Assembly (NCBI RefSeq): GCF_040802235.1 | Contig: NC_133174.1 | Coordinates: forward strand, 139,491,213 to 139,555,212 | Direction of reading: 5' to 3' | Source of the DNA: Manis javanica | Taxonomy: Eukaryota > Chordata > Mammalia > Pholidota > Manidae | DNA: 64,000 bases | In this document: positions 43,509-55,306 of the stretch, piece by piece | Layout: each line of letters opens with the position of its first letter | Numbering within the stretch: position 1 is the first letter of the stretch | The notes under the pieces: model-generated | The model's input: the letters and a program-made list of their open reading frames with translations, nothing else | What the model was told of the DNA's origin: nothing | Databases searched by the model: none | Program-made: the position numbers and the translations under genes

Positions 43509-44989
43509 GTCTGCTGTCTTCGGTAACACATTCTTAAAAAGCAATGTGCATAAAATGTAGAAGATGGTTTGTTTCTTTCTGAGTCTATGGGAAAAGACAT
43601 TCAGACGTACATGTAAACGGTTAACCACTTTCCATTTTGAACCCATTGTTCTGGATTTAACGTAATTCTGGAATGGATTTTTATTTTTGAGATTCGTTAA
43701 TAGTCTTGTGGCAGTCATTTAAAACAGGGAACCGTTAACTGGGAGTTTTACCTAGAAGTATACGTATCATGAAGAAAATTGATACTTTGATTAACACTTT
43801 GGTCATGACTTTGTTCAGAAATCAGTTTTTAGGAGATCAGTGATATCTATCTATTTATCTACAGTAGAAAATAGCAAGTCTATAAATCGTTCCTGGAGGT
43901 CTTTTACTTGTATTAACAGTTATTGTTAAATATGAAGTAGGTCATCATAATTAGTGAAGGCTGCTTTTATATTCAAATGGAATATTTGCTTTTAGAACAT
44001 TAATGACTTTCTATGCAAACTTATAACCATAAGAGAAGGTTGAAATGCATAACAAGGAAAAAGCCAGAGGGGGGCTAAAGGTTTTTGAATTGACAATGAT
44101 CTGTGACGTTTGCACATTAGCAGATTGTCCTCGGCGACACTTTGCGCAGATATATATACTTACTCACGAGGCGATGGGAATCCTGTACGTTCCCTTTCTT
44201 TTCTTTTTCTTTTTGGTGGGGGTGGGGTGGGAAGGTGTTCTTTTTACTAATCACCTTGTTCAAATGCATGTTAATGTGTCACTCTTCTTAAACTACTTGA
44301 GATGGTATAAGTAAACTAGCAAAAGAGTTTTGAAATAAATATTCTATAAAGGATTTCAGAATTATGTATATACAAAATTTTAGTTTCCAAGTAGAGAACA
44401 AGTGTTGCTCTAATGCTCCTTGAGAACCATTTATTAATTGGTGTGAAGATTTGATGAAGTACCAAAGAAGAATTCTTCCAAAGGTTATTACCAAATGCCA
44501 GCACTCAGAGAATGAACTGTTTAGTATTGTCTTTGACGCCTCCGAGTCCTGTATCCTTCCCATCCAGTTATGACCAGGCCCTGCAATGTTTACCTCTGCA
44601 CCTGTACTTGGGCGGCTTTCTTTGAATTCCCGCTGCTGCTGACCCAGTTCAGAACCTCATCATTCTCTGCTGGTACTATTAAAACTCTTATCTGATTGCT
44701 CTCTTCTCCAATCCACCCTTCACAGTTCTGCAATGTGATCTTCCAGAATGTATGCCTTCCCTCCTGAAAACCTGTCATTAGCTTCCCATTTTCAATTCTC
44801 ACGTATTCAGCGTGTGCCCCATAACAAGACTCCCTTTGTGCTCTCAATGCCTACATCCTTTCTTCCCTCCCAGGCCTTAGCTAATCAAATATACAGATCT
44901 CAGCCCCAAAGCCAGTAACTTGCTCAATGGGGAAACTTTAGCTCAGAGAAGTCAGAAACAAAACAAAAAGAGATGCCTAATACTCATTA
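43509..44989. other. No recognised gene
   Basis: I searched for further XLR/SYCP3-type exons and found none. About 44575-44890 looks like an old mammalian repeat, family not named. Confidence 0.35.
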
Positions 44990-45262
44990 CTGTTTGACAT
45001 TGTGGTGGAGGTATGATCTGATGTAATTAGACAAGAGAGAGGAAAATACATAAAACTAGACAGGAAGAATTAATGGAAAACCACTATAAACAATGGAAGA
45101 TATTAGTAAAGTAACAGGTAACACAACTAACATCCAGAAATCAGAAGTCATCACATGTAGACACATAACCAGCTAGAAAATAACAAAGGAAGGTTCCATT
45201 AACAATGGCACAAATAGAAAAAAGGTCACCTGCAAAGGAAAACCCATCAGGCTATCATCTGG
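44990..45262 (+). mobile_element. Old L1 fragments (ORF2 RT block, then an ORF1 piece)
   Basis: 'ttgacattgtggtggaggtatgatctgatg' (shown in part) corresponds to the 'ttaacatagtactggaggt' RT region of L1 ORF2. The last 40 bases, 'aaaggtcacctgcaaaggaa' and on to 'gctatcatct', match L1 ORF1. These are two separate fragments, and the second is cut by the LTR that follows. Confidence 0.55.
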
Positions 45263-45590
45263 CCCTTTGTCGCTTTCCTGAAAATCCTCAACCGCCTATA
45301 AAACCCCAGACCCTAAACCTTTCAGGGCGCTCCTCTCTGAGGTCGCCCGCACTTTCTAGGTGTGTAGCCTTAAAAATTTATCTCCACCTTTCAGCGCGCC
45401 TCCTCTCTGAGGCAGCTCACACTCCCCTTTCTGCAAGCGTGCACTTGCTCTCTTTAAATAAAGCTTAAACCTTTCAGGGCGCCTCTCTTCCCTGACGTCG
45501 CCAGCACTTTTTCTCTAAGTAACTTTAAGTAAAACTTTTACTCTACTTCATTACTATTTCTCTGCCCTTCAATTCTTTGTTGCAGCGGGG
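45263..45590 (+). repeat. Candidate solo LTR with triplicated motif
   Basis: A TATA box 'tataaaa' (45297-45303) and an aataaa (45457-45462) sit in promoter/terminator order. The unit 'acctttcagggcgc', with a following 'ctctgaggtcgcc'-like stretch, recurs at about 45317, 45386 and 45469. The segment ends 'tttgttgca', followed by 'gcggggacaagaaccgagg', which resembles an ERV leader. No partner LTR is present in the window. Confidence 0.45.
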
Positions 45591-45639
45591 ACAAGAACCG
45601 AGGAAAATACACAACGCTCCCCCCGACACCAAGAGGGCA

Positions 45640-45720
45640 GGGATGCGGCCTGCTTTTGCTCACGGCTGTATTCTCAGTGCCGGGCACAGCAGGGGCTCAC
45701 AGGACCCTTGGTGACTTGGT
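45640..45720 (+). repeat. L2-like fragment
   Basis: 'agagggcagggatgcggcctg' and 'cagtgccgggcacagcaggggctcac' follow the L2 3' tail pattern. Confidence 0.45.
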
Positions 45721-45869
45721 GAGGGGTTTTGAACCCTACAGTAAGAGCTGGCGTTGCTCTGCTTCGCCCTCCGTTCTCATCTCCCTACCCTCACCCCTAA
45801 CCAGAAGGCGCCCAAGGGGGTAAGGAACCTTCGTTCCCTCCTTCGTGGGTGGGCCCATTCACTCTCTCG

Positions 45870-46560
45870 TTCATTCATTCATTGGTACATTCACTCCACT
45901 CTCCTGCTCCCCGCAGGCCTCGGGCCCTAGCGCCCGGCTGGTCTTGCTCTGGCCTGACCCTCCGCGCCGGGACTCGTCTCCGCCCCCTTCCTGCCCCGCC
46001 CCCTCTCCAGACCAATTGGGGCCGGCGGGCGGGGCCGGGGCGGGGCCTCGCGCTCTCACTACCCCCGGCGGCGCCCGCGGCTCCGGAAACGCGCCGCGGG
46101 GCTGCTGTGCGCTGGCGGCTGCGGGGTGCTCCGTGGTGCTTCCTGCCACGCTGGGCGTGCCTGGGCCGAGCCAGCGCCGCTCTGCCGAGGGCCGTGTAGT
46201 AACCGCTGCCCCGCCGCGGTGAGCGTGCGGAGTGCGGGAGGATGTGCGCGGGCGCGTAAAGGCGTATGGGGCCGGGGTGATCGCGCCTAGCCGCGGGAGA
46301 ATGTGCGGGGCGGTGGCCCGGGAGAGTGCGCGGTTAGGGGATGGCCCAGCCTTTTCGTCGGGGGCGTCTGTGGGCCCCCGGAAAGCTGTGCCGCCCTGGG
46401 GCCAGCCGAAGTGGGAACGGGTCCAGGATGGCGGGTACGAGGAGGCCGGGAGGCCTTCCCGCGGCGGGCGGCTGGCGGGAATCGCGGACGTGCCGAGGCC
46501 TATGCTGCTTTTTGGGGGGCGCTTGGAGATGGGAAAAGGGCAGTATGGGAAGGAGGGGAC
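45870..46560 (+). promoter_or_regulatory. ZNF275: CpG-island promoter and non-coding first exon of ZNF275
   Basis: This is a dense CpG block with GC boxes ('ggggccggggcggggcc', about 46028-46046) and a CCAAT ('ccaattgg', 46010-46018), without a TATA box. A consensus donor GCG/GTGAGC at 46218/46219 ends a likely non-coding exon 1. This is the only strong CpG island upstream of the zinc-finger exons on the same strand, so I assign it to ZNF275. The transcription start is not determinable from sequence alone. The 90-125-codon frames here are composition artefacts. Confidence 0.7.
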
Positions 46561-49132
46561 CCTCCCTCGAAGCGCAATGGAAGCTGAGGGGGAGGAGCGT
46601 TGAGGGGGCTGTTAGAGGGCTTTTTCCCAGTCTGGGAGGGAGACCGAGCCGCAGCCAGGGGTGCCGAGTGGGTGAGCTGGATACGGTTCATTCTGATGGA
46701 GTCTCTCTCCTTCCCTCTTGAGTAGGGGGTCAAGCCTCAGTTTGGCGAGGAGGATGTGGGGGTGGGGGTTAGCCCAGTGCCCAGGAGCTGTCCGGGAGAG
46801 GGAGAGAACAGCCCTTGCTGGGCGAAGACGAGCTCAAGGCCCTGAATCTGAACAGAGCTTTTTCTGTCGCCCTTTTGGGGGGCATCAGCTCCCTCTCCAG
46901 TGCCCCCCTTAAAGTTCTTTGCTGCCTCCTCTAGTGTATATTTCGTTGATTAATTACATGTCTTTTTCCATCCCCCACACACTCGCCTGCCACCCGAAGT
47001 CCATGGTCCCTTTCAAACACCCCCCCTCTCCAAATCCTGGCCCTCTTCCCGGAGGTCCACCCTGTTCCAGCTGACGACCTCCAGCCAGCTTTAGCCTCGC
47101 CCTTCTGCCAGCTCCCCTCCAGTTTCCTTGGTCAGTGAAATATTTCCTCTTCAACCTCAGACCAGACATTTTTCCTCTACCAAAGGATTTCAGATGGGAT
47201 TGCTAGAACAGCACCCCCTCTGGGTACTAATGCTGCCTCATCCCATCCTCCCTCCCCCACTGGCCTTTAAGTAGAAGCAGCTTGCACGGGGTGGGGGTAG
47301 GGGGAGCGGCACAGTCCAGTCCAGTCCCCAAAAAGTCCCTGCATCTGTAGAATCCTATTGAGTAGTGACTTCCAGCCTTCTTTGGATAAGACCCCTTGCA
47401 AAATCACTAGAAAGTATGAACTCTCTTCCCAGAAGTCTGAGGGCACAGAGAGTGAGGTCCCAGTCAGGACGCTCATGGGCAGGAATCCTGTCCGCTGAGT
47501 GAGCACTGGAGAGATGACGAAGCCTCCAGATTCTACACAGGCCCACTGCTAAAGAGGCACAGCTCTGCATCCCAGTCCCCTGGGTGCTGGTTGAAAATGC
47601 AGATTCCTTGGCCCCACCCACACTTGCTCTTCTGCCCCTTGAGATCTTAGCAAACCCCAAGCCAGGATTCTAACCCCCTGATCCAGCCCTGGCCCTAACC
47701 TGCCCGTGCTCCCCAAAGGACCCAGGGCCCCTTGCGATTTGCACAGCATCTCCCACCCCCATTCAGAATCTTTCATATCCAGGTCAGTGTAACCCAAACA
47801 AAGCTGTACTGACAGTTTATTTTGATTTTTAATAAGATGCCATGCAGCTTCTTGGGGAAATGGAAACATAACCTTTTCTCAATTAAGTATAACAAACACT
47901 ACAAAATCCCCTTCTGGTCTACCTTCTGGCTTTTTTTATAGGAGGGAAAGAAAATGGAAACGTAAACACAGAGGGACAGGTGCTCAGGTAGAGTGAGAGA
48001 GGAAAAGTGGGGGAGATGGGGACAGATGTGTCCCACACACACAGAAAAGACATGTACAGACACAGACATCTCGAGAGAAACAGTCTTTTCTGGTGCATCA
48101 CCCTCCCTTTTTTGGCCCTTTAGGGTTCTGCTTCTAGTAGCAGCGAGTTTGCTTAGTACAGGGTGAACCCAAATGGGTCTTTGGTGGCCACATCCTGGCC
48201 AAACAATTTGTGAGCATGTGAGGACCAGGCCCAGCTCCAACCCAGGAGCTTGGCTCTGCATTGCAGCCTTACCTGTGCCTTCTCTCAGCCTATCTTTTGG
48301 TCCAACACTCACAACCCACAAAGAAATGTTCCCTGAAGGTGCACCCAAGTCTGCTCTGTCCCCTCCCTGAATTATTCAGTCCAACAGGTAGGACCTTATC
48401 TGCCTGCCTAATTGCTCAGAATTGTTCTGAGACATGATGAGCCATCCCTTTCTGTCTTTTTTTGGGTAAATCTGGGTGTTTACAGGCCACATCTGCTGGC
48501 CATGCTGTCAGAAGACCCCAGGTGTCAGGATGCAAGATAGTGAGAAGCGTCATTTCCATTCCTACATGCCAGCGTTGCTGAACCATCTTTGCCCAGAGAC
48601 AGTTCTCTAAATCTGAGCAACATGACTCAAGGGAGAACAGATACCCAGTAAGGAGAACTGGGAATCCAGATGATCCTTTGGGTGGGAGAGGGAACTGAAG
48701 GCACCTATCTGGATTAGATGCTGAAGAGTGAGCTCCCTTTTGTGATCTATAAAGACACCCTCCAGGGCATTTTCGCTCCCCCCAGAACCAAACTGAACAC
48801 CTTGAGCCAGCTGTTGTCTTCTTGGGCCTGAGGGTATTCTGTTGCAGGTCCTTATTTAGATGCTTCAGGGAGTCCCAGTGTTACTGGCACCCAGACAGAT
48901 CTTGCTTGGGTGGCCTTGCTGCCTCCCTGGCCCCCACTGCCCAGGGAAGGGCACCACCAGCTGGGGAGGTGGCTTGGCTCTTTGTGCTGTGGCATCAGTT
49001 AAACGCTGATCTTTCAGACTCAGAAGTGGCCTTTAATAGTAGCCAGATGTCCTGAGGAGAGGTCCTGAGTGCAGAGGTGACCAGAAGATACCTAATTATT
49101 CATTACTTTTTGTGACATGGATCGTTTTTTGA

Positions 49133-49310
49133 TTTTGAGGGGTTTTTTTGGTATCGTTAATGTACAATTAATTACTTGAACAACATTACGGTCATTAGAC
49201 TCCCCCTAATATCAAGTCCCCCCCACATACCCCATTACAGTCACTGTCCATCAGTGCAGCAAGATGCTATAAAATCATTACCTGTCTTCTCTGCATATAC
49301 CCCATGGATC
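49133..49310 (-). mobile_element. LINE-1 3' UTR end, antisense
   Basis: The reverse of 'cattacagtcactgtccatc' and surrounding text is the same L1 3' UTR family seen at 32560 and 35215. The poly(A) appears as the T-tract at 49144-49150. It is a very short, 5'-truncated insertion. Confidence 0.85.
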
Positions 49311-50689
49311 GGTTTTCATCTCCATTGAATTAAGCTCTCAGTTTCTGTTCTTTCAGTTCAAAATGGAATGATTGTTTTGGTTCTCTTAATGTTTCTGATT
49401 CCCTACAGAAAATTGGATTTAAATAAGTTGGTTAAAATTTTATTGCCATCTGAAGCACTTAACAGAAACATTTGCTCACTCACATGAGCTCTCATGTTTT
49501 AGAATAAACAATTTTTCAGATTTTCAGGCAGTGGGTTAGCATTGGCATGATTTCCTGTGTTCGTGAAACAGCTGCAGTGTCCAGGGGTACTTGGCTAGGT
49601 CCAGGCTGGACTCTCTATAGTCAGCCTCCATAGGGCCTTTGCTCTCTGAGCATGGTTGGTTGTTAGACTACCCTTCAAATCCTACGGAAAGAAAGATGGT
49701 AATATTATATTACTTATATTAAGAGGCAGAAACTTGTTTTCCTGTAGTCTTTCTCTTAACTGGCATTTCCCTGTTGGGTGTCAGAGTGCACCTTCTGAGA
49801 TTTGGGGCATGCTTTTCCACAGTGGGTCAAAATGCCTTAAGTTCAAGGCTAGCATCACCCCCTGTGTCCATAGATAGCACTACAATGGCTTTCATATTCT
49901 GCCTGGAATTGCTTGGATTTCGGTTCCCCAAGGCCCACTTTTGCAGTGGACACGTGTATTTGTCACTTGTGTCACAGCACCCAGCTTTTCCAGATTAATT
50001 GCACCATTTAAAGTAGAGCTGTAGAGGAACATGGCTTCTGAGTGATCAGATTGTCTCCAGGATTGATGATAATTTTATTCTTAACTGCAGTGGAGGGGTT
50101 AATGTGTATTTTGTCTTGTTTAATGATCTTCCTTTGCTTCTAAAGCATTCACCCCACACACTTACTTAATTACAGTTTAGCTTCTTTTTGTTAAAGCAGG
50201 GTTCACTTTTCCCTCCCATTTTATATACACCTTCTAAATGATCTCTGTGTGTCCATAGGCTGTGTTACTGTGGATGGTGATCTGAAGTGTGCTCAGGTTA
50301 AGTGCCCTGAGCAAGCCTGGTACAGGAAGGGCCACTCCTGTTGCTACACAGGAGAGGACAATTAACAATTCACTTGGGGTTGTGGCTCCTGAATTTCAAG
50401 AGTTAATCATGCTGATTGAGTAAAAAACTAATATAGGACCCACTCAATTAAATGAAACACTTCAGGAGGATTTGCTCAATTAAACATGGTGGCTTGGGAG
50501 AATGGTGTGTGAGTATGAGAATTACATATATCTCTTACACAATGAGGGTCTGCGATGGCATATTAATGGGTTGGTGTCAAGCCAGTCCCCAAAACCATAT
50601 ATACCATTAGGCTGCAAGGACCCTCTGGATATGGTCTGGTGTTAGAGTGTTGCATAGTATTTCTCTCTATTCTGGTGTGGTTCAAAAAG

Positions 50690-50850
50690 TCTCAAATCTT
50701 GGGAGCTGGACCTTAGGCAAGTTCCCTAACCTCTCAGATGCATGACTTCTCTGTAAAGCAGAGACAGTAGTAACTATAGGTTGCAATAATTAAATTATTT
50801 GACGGAAGCAGCACAGTGTCGAACACATAGTTGATGCTCTGTAAATGGAA
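50690..50850 (+). repeat. MIR SINE
   Basis: 'cttaggcaagttccctaacctctc', 'cttctctgtaaagcagagac' and 'agcacagtgtcgaacacatagttgatgctctgtaaatg' (in parts) follow the MIR consensus order. Confidence 0.7.
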
Positions 50851-51299
50851 GTTCTCCCCGTTTAACACACTCCTACCCCCACCATTTATCACATGCCCTC
50901 CAGGTGCCAGAAGTTGCTGCAGGTGACCATGAAAGACAGGGCAGTGCCCCTGTTCTGTGGAGGTGGCATTTCTCCTGGGGGGTAGGGGTGGTCAGGTAAA
51001 ATCACAAGCAATTTCAGAGGATAATTTTTAGGTAGTGAAAAGTATTACAAGTAAATCCTGATGGGGCTAAAGTACGAAGCTCTTTTGAGGAGGTAACACT
51101 TGAGTGAGTCCCGAATTCTTAGGAAGGGGCCACCCTATGGCAGCTCAGAGGCCCTGAAGGGCATCACCCTGGCATATCTAGGACAGAATGAAGGTCAGAG
51201 TGTCTGGAAGGAATGACTAAGATGTAGGGTGCAGGATATGGGCCTCGCTGCCCTGAGCCATAGTCATCATCACCTCCCCCTCTTGTTTTTATACATTGG

Positions 51300-52960
51300 G
51301 ATAATTTAGACCCTTCCTGTTGTAGTATATTTTTTCATCCTTTACTTTTAACCTATCTCTTTACATTTAAAATCTTTATATTTGAAGTTTCTCGTAGACA
51401 TCATTGAGGTGAATCTTGTTTTTTAACACAGTCTGATAATCTCTGCCCTTTGTTCAGTGTTTAGCCCATTCACATTTTAGCTTAGTTATCCGTATGGTTG
51501 GCTTTAAGTTTGCCATCTTGCTGTTTGTTTCTGTTTGTCCCATCTCTTTTCGTTCCTTTGTTTTTTCTCCTTTCCTCGTTTGGACTGTTTTTTAGAATGG
51601 TATTGTATCTCCACTACTGTCTTACTAGCATGTATCAGAGTCTTGGAGTTATTCCGAAAGCACAAAACCATACATTCTCCTACATATGCTATAAACCCTG
51701 TATTACTTTACTGTTATTTTTGCTTTAAGTGATCAGTTATTTATTTTAAGATTTTTAAATGAGGGAGGTAAAAGTGTTTTAGAGTTCTCCACATATTTAC
51801 ATTACTGATATTTTTCACCTTTGTGTAAATTCAAGTTTTTATCTAGTATCGTTTTCCTTCATCTGAAGAACTTTCTTTGATATGCCTGTAGCACAGCTCT
51901 GCTAGTGATAGTGACGAATTCTCTCCACTTCTGTTTGAAAAAGTTTTTATTTTGCCTTCATTTTTGAGGGATATTTTCGCTGAATATAGAATTCCAGGTT
52001 GATAGGGTATTGTTCCTTTAGCACTTGAAAATGTCATTCAGTTGTGTGTGGCTTGAAGTCATTCTTAACTTTAAGTCAGCAGTTATTATCTATGCTCCTC
52101 TGTATAAAATCCTTTTTTCCTTCTGGCTGCTTTAAGATTTTCTCATTATCACTGGTTCTCAGCAGTTTGATTATATGTGTTTTGGTGGGCATGTGTGCTT
52201 TTTTGGTTTTGTTGTTTGTTTACTCTTGCTACAGGCTGGCTGGGCCTCTTAGATCTAGGTTTCATCAAACTTGGAAAACAATTTTCTTAGTTTTCCACTG
52301 ACATTATTTTCCTTGCCATGGGTCACATTTTCCTGCTACTTGGCATTTCATTACTTTTTTATTGGATGTTGGATATTGTAGAGATTATGCTGTTGAGTGT
52401 CCAAATTTTGTTGTTTCACTTTGAAAAGTGCTGGACTTTGTTTTGAGAGGTAGTTATTTGTGGCACAGTTAGATCCCTTTGAAGCCTATTTTTAAGCTTT
52501 TCCAGAGCAGGTCCAGGGTATCTATGGCTCCAGGGATAGATCAGTACTGCTACCAAGCATGGTCCATCGGATACTCTACTGCATGCCCCAGGTGATCACT
52601 GAGGACTCCCCTCTGGTTGGTTGGGCCCTGAACATCTTTGTATGTTTGTCTGTCCTTGGAGTTGTTCAGCTGACAGCTTCTAGATGATTATTTTCCTAGT
52701 CTTTGGGAGCTTCACTTCATACTTATGTGGCTCAGTAATCTGGAAAGACTCAAAGGAAACCCTACGCAGACGTTTTGGAGCTCTTTCTTCACTGTTGCTC
52801 CCTTTCTGGAACATTGCTCGGCAGCTTCCAGCTGCCTCACGGCCCCGAATGCAGGTCTGTGTCATGATCCTGTGCTGCCTGCTGTCTAGTGTCTATTAAC
52901 ATCTATTTTGTCCAGCTCTTGACTTTTGTTCGTGACAGAACACCAAGCCTGTTCCTTATT
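51300..52960 (-). mobile_element. Old L1/HAL1-type element, antisense
   Basis: On the minus strand, 51340-51560 resembles the start of L1 ORF2 and the inter-ORF spacer. 51900-52220 resembles the C-terminal half of L1M ORF1 (in reverse 'gaatatagaattccaggttga'). 52300-52960 continues toward an old L1/HAL1 5' region. All frames are broken. Confidence 0.6.
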
Positions 52961-53678
52961 AGTCTATCACGACCAGAAGTTGAAGTCTCTGTCCATCCCT
53001 TTTAACATAATGTCTAATTTTATGTAAAAGTCTGGAATATCTGGGCTTTGTACTCCTTGACCTAGTGTAAAAATGCTTCCTTTTCATTTAATGATAAATT
53101 GAATTGAGTTGACCTGACTTTGGAACAGAAACTGTTCCTATTTCTTTGAACTCACTGAAGTGGGGAGCCTATGATGCACACATGTCTGTGGATAGGACCT
53201 TATCATATTTCACATATTTGGCAATCTGGAAGAAAAAGGTAACTTGTACATATTGTTCAGATCTTTTATTTAGCAACTTAGTGTTTGAAGATCTTTTCTG
53301 TGAAGCTTCTTTTTCCATTTGTTTTGTTCAACTTTTCACTTTGTCAGATGTATCACAGGTAAGTTCTTGTCTGCAGCTGTCTCACTACTGCCTGGCCCAT
53401 CCAGGATGTGCCTGGGCCAGCATTCATTGGTCTTGTCTGGGCCCCCTCTGGCCTTCCTGTATTAATTCTTTGCCAGCCAACTTTCCACACTGTTTGGGTT
53501 ATGTTTTCTTAGGCATACCCATGCTCTGGGTTCATTCAGCCACTGCAAAAGAGAAGACTCAAGATTTAAAATCAGGGAAAAGGAAATCACCACGGGACCC
53601 AGAGGCAGGGCTGCTGTCATTCACGGCTCTTCACTTTCCTCAGCTTGGCCTGCCCCTCAGGGTCTTGCCTTTCCCCAG

Positions 53679-53735
53679 GATGGAGCCCCAGGAAACCAGG
53701 TCCTGTCAGGCCCTGTTGAGGTGCAGGAGGCCCAG
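53679..53735 (+). other. ZNF275: ZNF275 leader exon before the KRAB exon
   Basis: An acceptor 'cttgcctttccccag' at 53678 and donor CCCAG/GTGAGC at 53735 bound a 57-base exon. In the frame that joins the next exon as '...EAQ/DLVTFDDVV' it has the usual layout of the exon that precedes KRAB-A in KRAB zinc-finger genes. An ATG at 53681 lies in a different frame. Use of this exon is inferred from splice consensus and position. Confidence 0.6.
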
Positions 53736-54177
53736 GTGAGCCGTGCTTCCCTCCGCCTAGCTCAGGAGTCCTCACTGCTCTCTGATTCTAGCCATGGCCT
53801 CTGCCTATTGGCCCCAGCATAGCCCACTGCAGGGCTTTCCCTCACTGCCCCTTCTCCTCTGCCCCGAGTCTGCCAAAGGATGCCCACGGGATTTGTAATT
53901 CCCATCATACTGGTAGAGGAGTTGAGTCCCAATCCAGGAAAGTGATTGAACTGAGGTCCCTTGGGAAGGCAGAGGGAGGCTGGGGCCATGGCTGGGGGCT
54001 CCTGTCACTAGGTCAGGTTCTCTTTCCAGGACTTCATACGGCTTGTTGGTTGGATCTCCATGTAAGCAGTGCACACCACCTCTAGACCCTCACCTCTTGT
54101 CTCTGGTGTTACTGGCATTCCCCCTGCCTCATTCTAGAATGGATAGAAGGACTGACTTTCCCTGGGAATTCTTTCAG

Positions 54178-54282
54178 GATTTGGTGACATTTGACGACGT
54201 GGTGTAGTCCCTCACACAGAGTGTTTGAGGTTGGACCTTGAGCAGAGGACACTGGCACATTACAGGAATGTGACTTCCGTGG
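54178..54282 (+). pseudogene. Decayed KRAB-A exon of ZNF275
   Basis: Acceptor 'ttctttcag' and donor CGTGG/GTAAGG bound 105 bases, shorter than the usual KRAB-A exon of about 127. It opens with the standard 'DLVTFDDVV' but hits TAG at 54205-54207. The second half reads as KRAB text ('LDLEQRTLAHYRNVTSVG') in another frame, so there is also a frameshift. A KRAB-A box recruits TRIM28/KAP1; this one cannot. The last part still splices in frame to the KRAB-B-like exon (..VTSVG/DPVLN), but no in-frame ATG lies in it. Confidence 0.75.
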
Positions 54283-54843
54283 GTAAGGATGGCTCTACCC
54301 CTTCCAGCTAGGTCCTACAGTCACAGTCCTATATCGGTGGGAGTGGGGTTAGAAGCACCTGGCACACATAGCCTTACATAAGATCGCCTTCTGGGGCCTT
54401 GTGCCAGGGATCGTCTGTAAGGCAATCCACACCTGCCATCACAAGAGTAGCAGGGCTCCCTCCCAGCTCCTATTGGCATGGAAAGAAGCCCTCTAAGTCT
54501 TTTATTAGGAAATAAATTTCAACAACAAACTGGCCACCATCATGTGGAATATTTTTAACAGAATTTAACAAATTCTGTACAGATGGCATGGCTGTTTATT
54601 GTAGTTTGCTTTTAAGAGAGAGCTTGGTGCAGAAAGCTCCACATGCATGAGAGGCAAGTGTTGTCAGGAGGAGAGACTGCTGGCCCGTGGCAAGGCATTC
54701 AAAATGAGCGAATGACTTGCCTAAGGTCACAGTCAATCCTTCAAACACTTTTGAGGATTGAAAGGGTTTCCCCTTTGAAAGCCTGCACCATTCTGATGTC
54801 ATCTCTGGCTGCCATCAAAACCCAGTTCCTTTTTTGTGAGCAG

Positions 54844-54945
54844 GAGATCCTGTTTTGAATCGTACCTTGGTCTCACACCTGGTGCAAGGAGACGTGCTGC
54901 TGGCATCAGGCCCATCCCTTAACCTGGATCAAGCTAAGCCTTCTG
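54844..54945 (+). other. ZNF275: KRAB-B-like exon of ZNF275
   Basis: Acceptor 'tgtgagcag' and donor TTCTG/GTGAGT bound 102 bases. In frame with the terminal exon it reads 'DPVLNRTLVSHLVQGDVLLA', then 'SGPSLNLDQAKPS'. This aligns with the N-terminal part of human ZNF275 (PVLNPALVPHLAQGQVLLVS) as I recall it. Human translation starts in the preceding exon. Here I see no equivalent ATG. Confidence 0.8.
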
Positions 54946-55306
54946 GTGAGTGAAAAGGAAACCTGAAGAAATAGTGGGGGTAGGGGGGGTGCGCACCCAA
55001 CTGACGCTTTGGGGAAGGGGTTTGGCTTTTCCTCAATCACAGAAGGGGAGACTTGCTCATGCTCAGTTTGATAGGGAGAATCCACCAATCAGATCCTCCT
55101 GCCCCTTCTGCTATGGTCCTTGCTTTTCTGGATGGATGGGTGCCAGCCATCCTCTCCAGTGGCCTCCAGGCCCTGTGCTAAGCAGGTGTTTCAAGAGCAA
55201 AGTGATTCTTGACAAAGGAGAGTAACGTCCATCCTTCCTCCTCTGCATGCTGCAGTGTCTTGCGGTTCTCATTTCAGAAAACATCTTGGTGAGCCAACAC
55301 CAGACG

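Larger units (their letters stand above)
46561..53678 (+). other. ZNF275 intron 1 (from 46219), filled with repeat debris
   Basis: No coding exon is recognised in this intron of about 7.5 kb. It contains an antisense L1 3' end (49133-49310), MIR (50690-50850) and a decayed antisense L1/HAL1 (51300-52960), annotated separately. 50920-51180 resembles the same unnamed old repeat noted near 480 and 6600. Confidence 0.5.

Noticed and set aside
45845-46721. Frames of 90-126 codons in the CpG island
   Set aside because: High GC removes stop codons. The region reads better as a TATA-less promoter with a non-coding first exon.
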